From positions 1 to 35,800 of the forward strand of contig CAJTOR010000038.1 of NCBI GenBank assembly GCA_910577675.1: DNA of 35,800 bases. Reading direction: 5' to 3'. The notes beneath the pieces were generated by a model. The model worked only from the letters and a program-made list of their open reading frames with translations. It had not been told where the DNA came from and made no database searches. Made by a program: the position numbers and the translations under genes. Each line of letters begins with the position of its first letter. Position 1 is the stretch's first letter. This DNA is from an uncultured Lachnospiraceae bacterium. GTDB lineage: Bacteria > Bacillota > Clostridia > Lachnospirales > Lachnospiraceae. Shown here piece by piece: positions 22,357 to 31,021 of this stretch.

Positions 22357-24357
22357 TCACGAAACGGTAAGTATCCTGTTCTTCAGGCAAAATTCGAGGT
22401 CAAACGCCCGCATGCCTCCTCTTTCAAACTGAACAAAAATCTTTCCGTCCGAAAGTTTTTTTATCACGCCGCCCCCATAGTTTTTATGCGCAACCGCCAC
22501 TCCTTCCTTAAAAGCTGTACGGTCGGTAAGAAGCTCCGTCACAAACCGGGAAATTTCCTGCTTTTTGTTGAAGCGCTCCTTCGTGTACATTACGGTAAGC
22601 GCTTTTTTCGCCCGCGTTACCGCAACATAGAACATCCGGCGCTCCTCCTCCATATCCTCATTCACAACCGCCTTATGGTGCGGTGTGATCCCCTCGTTGG
22701 CATCCACCACATAGACATGGGAGAATTCAAGCCCCTTAGAGCCATGGAAGGTCATAAACACCACTGCATCCCTGTCACTGTCATTCTTCCCCGCACTCTG
22801 CTGTTCAAGTTCCTTTCGGTATTCTTCCATATGTGCGAACCACTCCGCAAATGTCCCATACTCCCTCGCCGCCTCCTGCAGCTGGGAGAGCAGGTCAAAC
22901 AGCTCCTCCTCATGGATGCGCCTCAATTTTGCATACTCCCGCAGATAATCGTCGTACCCCATCGCGCGCCGGATATAATTTACTGCCGCGTAGGGGTTTG
23001 TCCTTGCTAAAAGCCGCAGATCCTGCTCAAGCTTATCAATGCGCTCCACCACATAACCCTTGCCCGCCTGGCTGTAGTAATATTGTTTCACTTTCCTTAA
23101 ATCAACCTTGGCATCCTTAAATGCCTCGCGGGAAAGATAGCGCTTTGGCCGATTCATAATCTGGAAATAGAGCGCGCGGTCATTCTCCCCGAGCGCCAAC
23201 CGGATATAAGCTAGGATGTTTTTCGCCAGCCAGTGTTCATATATATTTGGCAGGGAATCCTTCATTGAAAACGGGATATTATATTCCATAAGTTTTTCTG
23301 CTAACGCCCCCGGCTGCGTGTTTGTCCGGTATAAAACTGCCACATCGCGGTATTGCCCGCCGTTTTCATGGTATGAGAGCAGTTCCCTGACTATCGCCTC
23401 ATTCTGCGCCTTCACATCGGCAAACTCTATTACCCTCACCGCATTTTCCCGCGCGTGCACCGACAGGATCTTTTTGGGGAAGCGCTTGGTATTTGCCGAG
23501 ATCAGCCTTCCTGCGGCTTCCACAATATCCGCTGCCGAACGGTAATTAATATCGAGAAGCACCCTCTCACATTCCGGATAATCATTTGGAAAATTTAACA
23601 TAATCTCAGGCTTTGCCCCGCGGAAGCGGTAAATACTCTGGTCATCATCGCCCACAATAAAAAGATTATTCTGCGGGAGTGCGAGCAGTCTTATAATATC
23701 GTACTGCACACGGTTGATATCCTGAAACTCATCAATCAGTATGTACTCGTAAAATCTCTGCCACATCGCCAAAATATCCGGTCTTTGCGTCAAAAGTTCA
23801 TAACACAAAAGCAGCATATCATCAAAATCAATCTTGTTCGCTGCCCGCAGCATTTCCTCGTATGCGCGGTAAATTTTCTTAAAATTCTCCTCCGAACAGT
23901 TCATGGAATAATAATGTTCAATATCAACGCGCTCCCCTTTTACCAGGCTGATCTCACTGCCGATCCCCTCAATAAATTCTTTCTCATCATCAATCTCAAT
24001 ATTCAGTTTTGCGATATAGTCGCGGAAAAACTGGTAGCGTTCTTCCTCCTTAATAATGCATGACGCATCATAGTGATAGGCATATTTCAGTATTTTAAAA
24101 TATACGGCGTGGAATGTGCCGAAATTAACCCCGCAGGGTGCCCCCATCAATCTCTCAAACCGCAGCTTCATCTGTGTTGCCGCCGCTTTTGTAAAGGTGA
24201 TAACCAAAATGCGCTCCGGCTTCACCCCGCATTCTTCAACCAGCGCCTTCGCCCGGTTCGTGATAACTGTCGTCTTTCCTGAACCCGGACCTGCAAGTAC
24301 CATCATCGGACCCTTGCGGTGCGCGATTGCTATTTTTTGTGCCTCGTTCTGTTGCAT
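22357..24357 (-). CDS. UvrD/PcrA-family DNA helicase
   Basis: A 666-residue SF1A helicase, somewhat shorter than PcrA (about 730). Motifs are 'VLAGPGSGKTTVITNRAK' (Walker A), 'YILIDEFQDINRVQYDII' (Walker B), 'FIVGDDDQSIYRFRGAKP', 'DINYRSAADIVEAAGRLI', 'VVFMTFHGSKGLEFSHVYV' and 'RMFYVAVTRAKKALTV'. It unwinds DNA 3'-5' in repair. The C-terminus ends with a short beta unit ('VAHKNYGGGVIKKLSDGKIF') like the RNA-polymerase-binding tail of PcrA. GGGGAGG precedes the ATG. I do not assign pcrA because a second UvrD-like gene may exist elsewhere in the genome. Confidence 0.9.
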   Translation of the reverse strand: MQQNEAQKIAIAHRKGPMMVLAGPGSGKTTVITNRAKALVEECGVKPERILVITFTKAAATQMKLRFERLMGAPCGVNFGTFHAVYFKILKYAYHYDASCIIKEEERYQFFRDYIAKLNIEIDDEKEFIEGIGSEISLVKGERVDIEHYYSMNCSEENFKKIYRAYEEMLRAANKIDFDDMLLLCYELLTQRPDILAMWQRFYEYILIDEFQDINRVQYDIIRLLALPQNNLFIVGDDDQSIYRFRGAKPEIMLNFPNDYPECERVLLDINYRSAADIVEAAGRLISANTKRFPKKILSVHARENAVRVIEFADVKAQNEAIVRELLSYHENGGQYRDVAVLYRTNTQPGALAEKLMEYNIPFSMKDSLPNIYEHWLAKNILAYIRLALGENDRALYFQIMNRPKRYLSREAFKDAKVDLRKVKQYYYSQAGKGYVVERIDKLEQDLRLLARTNPYAAVNYIRRAMGYDDYLREYAKLRRIHEEELFDLLSQLQEAAREYGTFAEWFAHMEEYRKELEQQSAGKNDSDRDAVVFMTFHGSKGLEFSHVYVVDANEGITPHHKAVVNEDMEEERRMFYVAVTRAKKALTVMYTKERFNKKQEISRFVTELLTDRTAFKEGVAVAHKNYGGGVIKKLSDGKIFVQFERGGMRAFDLEFCLKNRILTVS

Positions 24358-24911
24358 AATTTCCTCCCCACTCCATAAAATGGAGGTTTCCTATCCCCTG
24401 GTAATACAAAAACTTATATTCAATCCGTTCCATACTGGAATTAAGCCGCCCAATCTGCACAGGGATATCGCCATCCTCTATGTTTGCAGGCGGAAAATTA
24501 ACCCAAGCTTTCTTTAACACTTACAATCCTGCAGATGCATAAAAGAATGCGGAATTATCCGTAACCATCAAGACAGCCCAAAAGCGATAATAAGATATTT
24601 ATGACCACTCCTGATATTGCATCCAAAGTGCAGGAATATAACAAGAGTGTAGCACAGACTATTTTGCGCTCCGATGTCCAAAACAGGATTATCAGCCTAA
24701 ACTCCATCCATAAGAAGCGCATTTTACAGAATTCACAGATTTTTGGTTTCGTGTTTAGCGCCAAGAGCACAAACGATGGAGCGCTTAAACCGCAGCCAGT
24801 TTCACGAAGATATAGAATTTTTACATTTATCCAAAAATTAACAAATAAGAAATACTAAAGGATATTCTCCGCAAGTGCCGGGCAGGGTAAGTTCCCCGCC
24901 CGGCGCACCAC
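24358..24911. other. 554-bp gap between the helicase and gltX
   Basis: AT-rich and mostly unexplained. It holds the hairpin at 24875-24908, a 7-bp inverted repeat (GCGCTCC 24666-24672, GGAGCGC 24778-24784) and, on the minus strand, an open frame from a GTG at 24520 that runs into the helicase gene. No clear sigma-A promoter for the helicase was found. Confidence 0.4.
24875..24908 (-). terminator. GC-rich hairpin after gltX, possible terminator
   Basis: CCGGGC-A-GGG pairs with CCC-C-GCCCGG across a 6-nt loop, directly after the gltX stop. There is no T-run on the minus strand, so it may slow or protect the 3' end rather than terminate by itself. Confidence 0.45.
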
Positions 24912-26390
24912 TTACTGGCACGATGCTTCAAGCTTTTCCACCGCGAAATGTATGCGGCGGAGGCTCTCCTCTTTCCCGAGGATATGCATGATTTCGTATG
25001 CCCCTCCCGGTGTTGACTGCTTGCCGGAAACCGCCGTCCGCACCGGCCAGAGTCCCTGACCGTTCTTGATCCCTTTCTCTGCGATGTACTCGGCAAGAAT
25101 CCCTTCGATTCCCCCGACCGAATAATCGGAAAGTTCCTCAAAGCGCGGCAGCAGCTCCTTTAATACCACAAGCGAATTTTCTGAATTGGTCTTCATCTTT
25201 TTGTGCGTAAACATTTCCACATCGTACTCCGGCAGTTCCTCAAAGAAATCCACCAGACCCGCGATATCGCAGAATGTTTCAATGCGCGTTTTCACAAGGT
25301 CGGCAATCAGCTTTTTGTCGCAGTCGCGGCTTACAGCCCTGTCAATATACGGCATTGCCATCGCATAGTAGACCTCATTGTCCATGCGCTTAATATACTC
25401 CGAATTCATCCAGCGGAGTTTCTGCATGTCAAAAACAGCCGGTGACTTGCTGATATTGTGGTAATCGAATTCCCTAACCAGCTCCTCAAGCGAAAAAATT
25501 TCCTCGTTGCCCGCCGGGCTCCAGCCAAGCAGCGCAATAAAATTAACAATGGCCTCGGTCACAAAACCCTGCTCAAGCAAGTCCTCAAATGAGGAATGCC
25601 CACTGCGCTTTGCCAGCTTCTTGTGCTCCTCGTTCGTAATCAGCGGGCAGTGGATATACACCGGCTCCTCCCAGCCGAAGGCATGATAGAGCCTCGTGTA
25701 TTTAGGTGTCGAGGACAGGTACTCATTGCCCCGCACCACATGGGTGATTCCCATCAGATGGTCGTCCACTACATTCGCAAAATTGTACGTCGGGAAACCG
25801 TCCGACTTAATTAAAATCATATCGTCAAGTTCCTCGTTCTCGACCGTGATTGTCCCGTAAATCGCGTCCGTAAAGGAGGTTGTGCCAGTAAGCGGCATAT
25901 TCTGCCGGATAACATATGGCATTCCCGCCAAAAGGTTCGCCTCTATCTCCTCCCTGCTTAATTGCAGGCAGTGTTTGTCATATTTTGTAATCTCCTTTGC
26001 CTCGCCTTCCTCATCCTCGGAAACAACACTTTTTAAACCTGCAAGGCGCTCCTTATCACAGAAACAATAATATGCCTCACCCTTCTCGATCAGTTCCTTC
26101 GCATATTTCAAATAAATACCTGTCGCCTGCCGCTCACTCTGAATATATGGTCCAAAGCCCCGGTCTTTATCCGGTCCTTCGTCATGAACCAGCCCAGTCT
26201 TTTGCATAGTGTGGTAGATAATATCAACCGCACCCTCCACATAGCGTTCCTGATCTGTATCCTCTATCCTCAGAATAAAATCCCCGCCCTCATGCTTCGC
26301 AATCAAAAACTCGTAGAGTGCAGTGCGCAGATTTCCCACATGCATCCTTCCAGTCGGACTCGGCGCATATCTTGTCCTAATCTTTGTCAT
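24912..26390 (-). CDS. gltX: Glutamyl-tRNA synthetase
   Basis: A 492-residue class I aminoacyl-tRNA synthetase that charges tRNA-Glu (and often tRNA-Gln in Firmicutes, with later amidation). The HIGH motif appears as 'APSPTGRMHVGNLRTALYEF' at residues 7-26, with HVGN instead of HIGH, as is common in GluRS. The second signature is 'KLAKRSGHSSFEDLLEQG' (KxSKR form with Ala). The C-terminal third is the helical anticodon-binding region. AGGAGG lies seven bases before the ATG. It follows the HPt gene by 53 bp and may share its transcript. Confidence 0.94.
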   Translation of the reverse strand: MTKIRTRYAPSPTGRMHVGNLRTALYEFLIAKHEGGDFILRIEDTDQERYVEGAVDIIYHTMQKTGLVHDEGPDKDRGFGPYIQSERQATGIYLKYAKELIEKGEAYYCFCDKERLAGLKSVVSEDEEGEAKEITKYDKHCLQLSREEIEANLLAGMPYVIRQNMPLTGTTSFTDAIYGTITVENEELDDMILIKSDGFPTYNFANVVDDHLMGITHVVRGNEYLSSTPKYTRLYHAFGWEEPVYIHCPLITNEEHKKLAKRSGHSSFEDLLEQGFVTEAIVNFIALLGWSPAGNEEIFSLEELVREFDYHNISKSPAVFDMQKLRWMNSEYIKRMDNEVYYAMAMPYIDRAVSRDCDKKLIADLVKTRIETFCDIAGLVDFFEELPEYDVEMFTHKKMKTNSENSLVVLKELLPRFEELSDYSVGGIEGILAEYIAEKGIKNGQGLWPVRTAVSGKQSTPGGAYEIMHILGKEESLRRIHFAVEKLEASCQ

Positions 26391-26443
26391 AACGGTTCCT
26401 CCTAGTAATATTCCCCAACTCCCATACTCCGGCGCACTGGTAT

Positions 26444-26806
26444 TTACGGCAGCTTTTTAAGCGCTTCCACCACTTTCTCATATTCTTTGCGGATTTCCTC
26501 CATCACATTGAGGACATCTTCCCAGTTATCCCCACGGATATATTCAATCTGCTCTGAAAACAGGCGATGCATCACGTTCATCGAAAGATTTCCGGACACA
26601 CCTTTTAAAACATGGGAAGCTGAAAGCGCCTGCTTTTCATCCTTATTTTCCAGCGCCTTTTCAAGCAGCTCATAATTTGGGTCCGCCGGGAATTTCTTCA
26701 GGAATTTGATAACCATATCCTGCTTTCCCATAAAGCGCTCCAATACCTCTTCCATATTAATACCGGCACTACCCAGTTCCCTCATCATTTTTTCATCGAT
26801 CTGCAT
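26444..26806 (-). CDS. Stand-alone HPt phosphotransfer protein
   Basis: A 120-residue all-helical protein with the HPt signature 'ASHVLKGVSGNLSM', phospho-His65. HPt proteins pass phosphate between receiver domains in multistep phosphorelays. The window's hybrid kinase (14615-17152) has two receivers but no HPt domain, so this could be its partner; that is inference. AAAGGAG precedes the ATG by six bases. The upstream gap holds tandem palindromic repeats that include TATAAT boxes on this strand. Confidence 0.85.
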   Translation of the reverse strand: MQIDEKMMRELGSAGINMEEVLERFMGKQDMVIKFLKKFPADPNYELLEKALENKDEKQALSASHVLKGVSGNLSMNVMHRLFSEQIEYIRGDNWEDVLNVMEEIRKEYEKVVEALKKLP

Positions 26807-26924
26807 ATCCCGCTCCTTTCACACCCACGGTCATGCCGCAGCTATCTCTCATCCAAATTCCGTCCGTTACTCCTGCAATGCCCTGCGGCACCCTCTGGTG
26901 ACAGCTCCTTATAAACCCGGTTCC

Positions 26925-27255
26925 ATTATAAAATGTCCTTCGTCCACATTCCCTCCGAAAGGATTCGCACAATCATATCCTTCGGGGGATGCCAGCGCTG
27001 ATATAATATCTACCGATATTATACCATGTCCTCCGGACATGTTTCCCTGCGGGGCGTGCACATGATTTGCCATGGAAATTGTCCTCCCTCTGGTCGGACG
27101 GCGAATCAGCGATGGTATAATATCTGACGATATTATACCATGTCCTTCCGACATGTTCCCTCCGGGGGATGCACATGATTTGCCAGAGAAATTGTCCTCC
27201 CTCTGGTCGGACACAAATCAGCGCTGGTATAATATCTGACGATATTATACCATAT
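26925..27255. repeat. Tandem 112-114 bp repeats with TGGTATAAT palindromes
   Basis: Two full units and a partial, diverged one. Palindromes lie at 26999-27023, 27113-27140 and 27225-27252; the last two have perfect 12-bp arms (TGGTATAATATC and GATATTATACCA around TGAC). Each unit also has CATGTC...GACATG and GTCC...GGAC hairpins. The array fills the gap between lacI and the HPt gene. A frame that runs through the repeats on the minus strand looks like repeat, not gene. Confidence 0.8.
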
Positions 27256-27295
27256 TTTTCTCAATTCTTCAATCACCTTTTTTATCCCCCACCAA

Positions 27296-27336
27296 AATAA
27301 AAAGAAGCCCTGCCGTTATCCGCCATCCACAGGGCT
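27296..27336 (-). terminator. Terminator of the LacI-family gene
   Basis: On the minus strand AGCCCTG/CAGGGCT (27330-27336, 27306-27312) is followed by TCTTTTTATTTT, just after the stop codon. Confidence 0.78.
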
Positions 27337-27343
27337 GTGCCTC

Positions 27344-28351
27344 CTACAATTTTTTAACCGAGCGGCCGGCAAGAACCTTTCCCTCCACAACCACGCGCTC
27401 CACAAGCGCTGTCTTTGGTTTTTCAATCATCTGGATCAGGTGCTTTGCCGCAGAACGCCCAAGCACCTCCGAATCCTGCGCCAGCGTGGTTAATGCCGGC
27501 TCCATCGCCCGCGCATAGCTGTTGCCGTCATAACCGATAACCGAGATATCCTCCGGGATATGTAAACCTTCCTGCTCGATCACACTGATCCCGCTGACCG
27601 CAGTAAAATCATCCGGATAAAGGATGCAGGACGGCATATCCTTCTGTGCAAGCAACTGCTTTGTCCTCTGCGCCGCCGTCTTTGCATCGCGGTAAGGACA
27701 GACTAACACATAACTCTCCGGCACCTTTAAGCCAAGCTCGTCAAGCGTGCGGTAAAAACTTGCCAGCCGATCCCTCGAAACGGACGAATCGTCCCCGTGG
27801 ATAAACGCGATCTTTCGGTGCCCCATACTGTGAGCGTACAGCACCAGGTCGCGCACCCCCTTGACATTGTCCGAGATCACGGAAGTGATATTGTGGAACA
27901 CATGGTCGATGGTCACAACCGGTATTTTGCTGTTGACAAGCTCAATAATCTCCGGCTCATCAAAATCAATGCATGCGATCACCACTCCGTCCACACCGCG
28001 GTAATAACAGTGTTCCGTATAAGTCATTGTCCTCGCACCGATATGGTGGTTGATAAATGTGATATCGTACCCCCTCGACTCCGCTTCCTCCTTCACCCCC
28101 TGCAATACCCTGGCAAAATGTTCGTTCGTCAGCCCGTTATTCGCCGCATCTAAGAACAGGATGCCGATATTGTACGTGCGGTTTGTTTTCAGTGCAATCG
28201 CCGCGGCATTCGGGAAATATCCCATTTCTTTTGCCACAGCATTGATGTAGTCCCTCTTCTCCTTGCTGATATCGCTGTACCCGTTTAGCGCCTTGCTGAC
28301 TGTCGCAACGGAAACATTACATCGCGCCGCAATATCCTTTACAGATACCAT
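27344..28351 (-). CDS. LacI-family transcriptional regulator
   Basis: A 335-residue repressor. The N-terminal helix-turn-helix and hinge read 'VKDIAARCNVSVATVSKALN' with 'GYSDISKEKR'. A periplasmic-binding-protein-like effector domain spans about residues 60-330 ('IGILFLDAANNG', 'GVVIACIDF', 'HRKIAFIHGD', 'ISVIGYDGNSYARAMEPAL'). The ATG at 28351 has GGGGG six bases upstream and gives the standard N-terminus. It lies alone, with no sugar operon next to it, so its regulon and ligand (probably a sugar) are not seen here. It has a promoter and a candidate operator directly upstream. Confidence 0.9.
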   Translation of the reverse strand: MVSVKDIAARCNVSVATVSKALNGYSDISKEKRDYINAVAKEMGYFPNAAAIALKTNRTYNIGILFLDAANNGLTNEHFARVLQGVKEEAESRGYDITFINHHIGARTMTYTEHCYYRGVDGVVIACIDFDEPEIIELVNSKIPVVTIDHVFHNITSVISDNVKGVRDLVLYAHSMGHRKIAFIHGDDSSVSRDRLASFYRTLDELGLKVPESYVLVCPYRDAKTAAQRTKQLLAQKDMPSCILYPDDFTAVSGISVIEQEGLHIPEDISVIGYDGNSYARAMEPALTTLAQDSEVLGRSAAKHLIQMIEKPKTALVERVVVEGKVLAGRSVKKL

Positions 28352-28368
28352 AATCATCCCCCAAATGC

Positions 28369-28380
28369 TAAATCGTTTTA
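28369..28380. promoter_or_regulatory. Candidate LacI-type operator (self-regulation)
   Basis: TAAATCGTTTTA is a near-palindrome with a central CG, as for LacI-family operators; ten of twelve positions are symmetric. It lies just downstream of the predicted start site and upstream of the regulator's own start codon. Confidence 0.5.
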
Positions 28381-28393
28381 ACATCTTATATTT

Positions 28394-28422
28394 ATTATAA
28401 TCAACCAAAAGGCAAAAAGCAA
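28394..28422 (-). promoter_or_regulatory. Sigma-A promoter of the LacI-family gene
   Basis: On the minus strand TTGCTT (28417-28422), 17 nt and TATAAT (28394-28399). Confidence 0.7.
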
Positions 28423-28436
28423 CCTTTTTTTACATG

Positions 28437-28480
28437 AAAACACCCCGGCTCCCGGTTTGTGGGACTTTCGGGGTGTTTTT
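28437..28480 (-). terminator. Terminator after the first FKBP lipoprotein gene
   Basis: An 11-bp stem AAAACACCCCG/CGGGGTGTTTT (28437-28447, 28469-28479) lies 5 bp after the stop codon. A/T tracts on both sides could let it work in both directions. Confidence 0.75.
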
Positions 28481-28484
28481 TATA

Positions 28485-29672
28485 CTAGCTGACAATCATC
28501 GAATCCACAATCATATCATATGCCTTGTCCCGCAAAAACTGCTCCACAAGGTCTTCCTTGTAATAAGTTTCTTCCACTTCCTCCGGGGTTGAAAAATCAT
28601 TTTCCGCCGCATATTCCGCCAGAGCCTTTGTGTATTCCTCATCCGTCAGTTTAATATCCGCATCCTTGATTACCGCATCGAGGATCAGGTACTGCTTAAC
28701 CGCATACTCCCCGTCCTCCTTCGCAAGCACAAGGAACTCATCGTAGGATGTTCCGTAAAACAGGGAAACGATGGACTCCACATCCATCCCCCACATCGAG
28801 GCATACTGCTCATAGAATTGAATGGTCTCATCAACATAGGACTGGATATCCGCATCGCTGATCCCGGAAAAAGTCGAATTTTCCATGATCTTCTCAAACG
28901 CGGAAACCCTCTCCTTGCTTTTTGCATCCTCTGTTGCCTCAGCCATCAAAGTATCATAAATATCCTGGCGGTACGCCTCCACCGTATCAAAATCCGTTTT
29001 CTCGGCAATAAACGCATCCGTCAGCTCCGGAACTATCAATTCGTTAATCGATTTGATATTCACAATATAAGTCCCGGTCTGCCCCACATACTCGCTGTGC
29101 GCGTAATCCTGGACTTCACATTCGGTTGTCTTTGACTCACCGATAAATGCACCGACTAAACTCTCCTCAAAATCATAGTAACCGTTTCCGACCGTCAGAT
29201 ATTCGTCGGTAATCTCATCCACCTGCTCGCCGCCCACCCAGAGTGTGTAGTCCACGCAGACATAGTCCCCGCTCTCCACAACATTGCGATCCTCAATCAC
29301 TTTTGGCTCGCTGCTCTGGTCAAGCAGATAATCAATCTCACTCTGGACATCCTCGTCCTTTACCTCAGGTACAACTTTGTCCACCGAAATCCCAACATAC
29401 TGCCCAAGTACAACACTGCCCTGCGGGTGCCAGTATGCGCCCGTCTGCGCGTCTTCCCCATCCTTATCGGTTTCTGAGGAATCCGGTGCCTTAGTCGCGC
29501 TGCCAGGGTCTTCCTGCCCGTTTGTGGAATTATTCTTATTCCCGGAAATCAGCGAACCGCTCTCGCCTTTGTTCCCGTCGCCCCCCGAAGTTTCTTCCCC
29601 GTCATCACTCGAGCCGCACCCGGTAAATATAAGACATCCACAGAGTAACACTGCAAGCCATTTTTTCTTCAT
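28485..29672 (-). CDS. Trigger-factor-like FKBP peptidyl-prolyl isomerase lipoprotein (1)
   Basis: A 395-residue lipoprotein. The signal peptide 'MKKKWLAVLLCGCLIFTGC' has the lipobox FTGC. An acidic Gly/Ser/Asn-rich linker (about 20-90) follows. Then come a trigger-factor-like FKBP domain ('YVCVDYTLWVGGEQVDE', 'GAFIGESKTTECEV') and a C-terminal helical chaperone domain ('VPELTDAFIAEKTDFDTVEA' onward). It is anchored outside the cytoplasmic membrane and should help fold exported proteins. GAGGG precedes the ATG. It is the downstream gene of a tandem pair with a related protein, 100 bp apart. The FKBP active-site aromatic residues are only partly kept, so isomerase activity is not certain. Confidence 0.8.
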   Translation of the reverse strand: MKKKWLAVLLCGCLIFTGCGSSDDGEETSGGDGNKGESGSLISGNKNNSTNGQEDPGSATKAPDSSETDKDGEDAQTGAYWHPQGSVVLGQYVGISVDKVVPEVKDEDVQSEIDYLLDQSSEPKVIEDRNVVESGDYVCVDYTLWVGGEQVDEITDEYLTVGNGYYDFEESLVGAFIGESKTTECEVQDYAHSEYVGQTGTYIVNIKSINELIVPELTDAFIAEKTDFDTVEAYRQDIYDTLMAEATEDAKSKERVSAFEKIMENSTFSGISDADIQSYVDETIQFYEQYASMWGMDVESIVSLFYGTSYDEFLVLAKEDGEYAVKQYLILDAVIKDADIKLTDEEYTKALAEYAAENDFSTPEEVEETYYKEDLVEQFLRDKAYDMIVDSMIVS

Positions 29673-29772
29673 ATCATCCCTCTTTCTGTGCTGTTTTCAC
29701 GCTGTTAAAACCTGTAACTTCTTGCGGCAGACAGCACACCGCCAAAAAAACCTGCCCTGACACTTTTATGCC

Positions 29773-30849
29773 CTACTCTTTTTCCACCGCCACGGCACTG
29801 TCATAGATTAGCTGTTCCGCCTTCTCCTGCTGTGCCAGCATGCGGATCTTAGGTTCCTCCACCTGCTCTTTTAGTTCCTCCACCGTCACATTGTACTGCG
29901 TCGCGTAGCGCTCCATTGCCTCCGCATACTCTTCATCGGACAATGTGAGGTTCTCCTTGTCAATCACATAATAGAGAATCAGTGTCCTCTTAACCTCAAA
30001 TTCAGCCTGCTCGCGGAGAAGTTCCTCGTATTCTTCCTCGCTCGAACAGCCGAAGAAATAAAGGATAAACATGGCGAACGAGTACCCGTAAGTACTCTCA
30101 TAAACCTGGGCTAAGTTGCTGTAGTAGCTGCGCGAACTCTCATAGTAGCTGTCGATATCTTCCTGCTCAATCCCGGTAAATTCAGTCTGCTCAATCAGGT
30201 TTTTCATCACAAGGGTTTCCTTGCTGCTCTTGGCGTAGGTCTCCTTCTGCGTGCGCAGGCTCTCCTCAATGTAATCCCTGTAGTCCGCCACGGTCGCATA
30301 GTCCGTATTTGCGGCAACCAGCTCGTCAGTCAGCTCCACCTCCTGCTTTTGCTTGATGGAATTTACCTTCACGGTAAAAACTGCCTTCTTTCCGGAAAAA
30401 TCCGGATTTTTCTTGTACGGGTCGGGGAATGTGGCTTCCACATCCACTGTTTCGCCCACTTTTGCACCGATTAAGCCGCTCTCAAAACCGCTTATAAACT
30501 GACCGGAACCGATGGTCAGGTCATAACCTTTATCGCTTCCATTCTCAAATGCCTCGCCATCCATATAACCGGTATAGTCGATATTGGCGATATCACCGTC
30601 GCGGACATCGTTGCGGTCTGTAATCTCCACATAGAGCGCGTGCGAATCCACAAAGCTGTCAATCCTCGCCTGAATCTCCTCCTGTGACACCGACGTGTCG
30701 TAAGGTTCATATTCCACACCTTTATAGTGGGCTTCAACCGCGCTTCCCGAAAGCCTTTCCAGTTCATTATCCTCCTTCTTCCCCCCACATGAGGCAAGGA
30801 GCGCCCCCGTAAGCAGCAATGCCAAAGTTCTCTGTAATCCTCTGCCCAT
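29773..30849 (-). CDS. Trigger-factor-like FKBP peptidyl-prolyl isomerase lipoprotein (2)
   Basis: A 358-residue lipoprotein with signal peptide 'MGRGLQRTLALLLTGALLAS' and lipobox LASC. The FKBP domain reads 'DIANIDYTGYMDGEAFENGS' and 'IGSGQFISGFESGLIGAKVG', a much fuller match to trigger-factor PPIase than its neighbour. A helical C-terminal domain ('VELTDELVAANTDYATVADY') follows. It acts on exported proteins at the membrane-wall interface. The ATG at 30849 has GAGAGGG nine bases upstream; in-frame residues further up have no ribosome site and would hide the signal peptide. It is the upstream member of the tandem pair, probably from duplication. The 172-bp leader region holds only a weak promoter. 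Confidence 0.85.
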   Translation of the reverse strand: MGRGLQRTLALLLTGALLASCGGKKEDNELERLSGSAVEAHYKGVEYEPYDTSVSQEEIQARIDSFVDSHALYVEITDRNDVRDGDIANIDYTGYMDGEAFENGSDKGYDLTIGSGQFISGFESGLIGAKVGETVDVEATFPDPYKKNPDFSGKKAVFTVKVNSIKQKQEVELTDELVAANTDYATVADYRDYIEESLRTQKETYAKSSKETLVMKNLIEQTEFTGIEQEDIDSYYESSRSYYSNLAQVYESTYGYSFAMFILYFFGCSSEEEYEELLREQAEFEVKRTLILYYVIDKENLTLSDEEYAEAMERYATQYNVTVEELKEQVEEPKIRMLAQQEKAEQLIYDSAVAVEKE

Positions 30850-31021
30850 ATTTTCATTCCCTCTCTGTTCCGGTTTCCGTTTCCATAAATATGCCACCGC
30901 CCGCCTGCAATTTATTTTTCCTGTTGCACGGCGGGTTGCGTAGACAGTTATAACACAGTTCACCCAAAAATAAAAGCTTTTCTTCCTAAATTCATATTTT
31001 ATTCATAATTTCTTCATATTT

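Noticed and set aside
24601..24858. An 85-codon plus-strand frame in the helicase-gltX gap
   Set aside because: No ribosome binding site precedes the ATG, and composition does not look like a conserved protein.
26909..27214. A 101-codon minus-strand frame through the tandem repeats
   Set aside because: It simply reads the repeat units in frame, lacks a ribosome site and has no domain-like composition.
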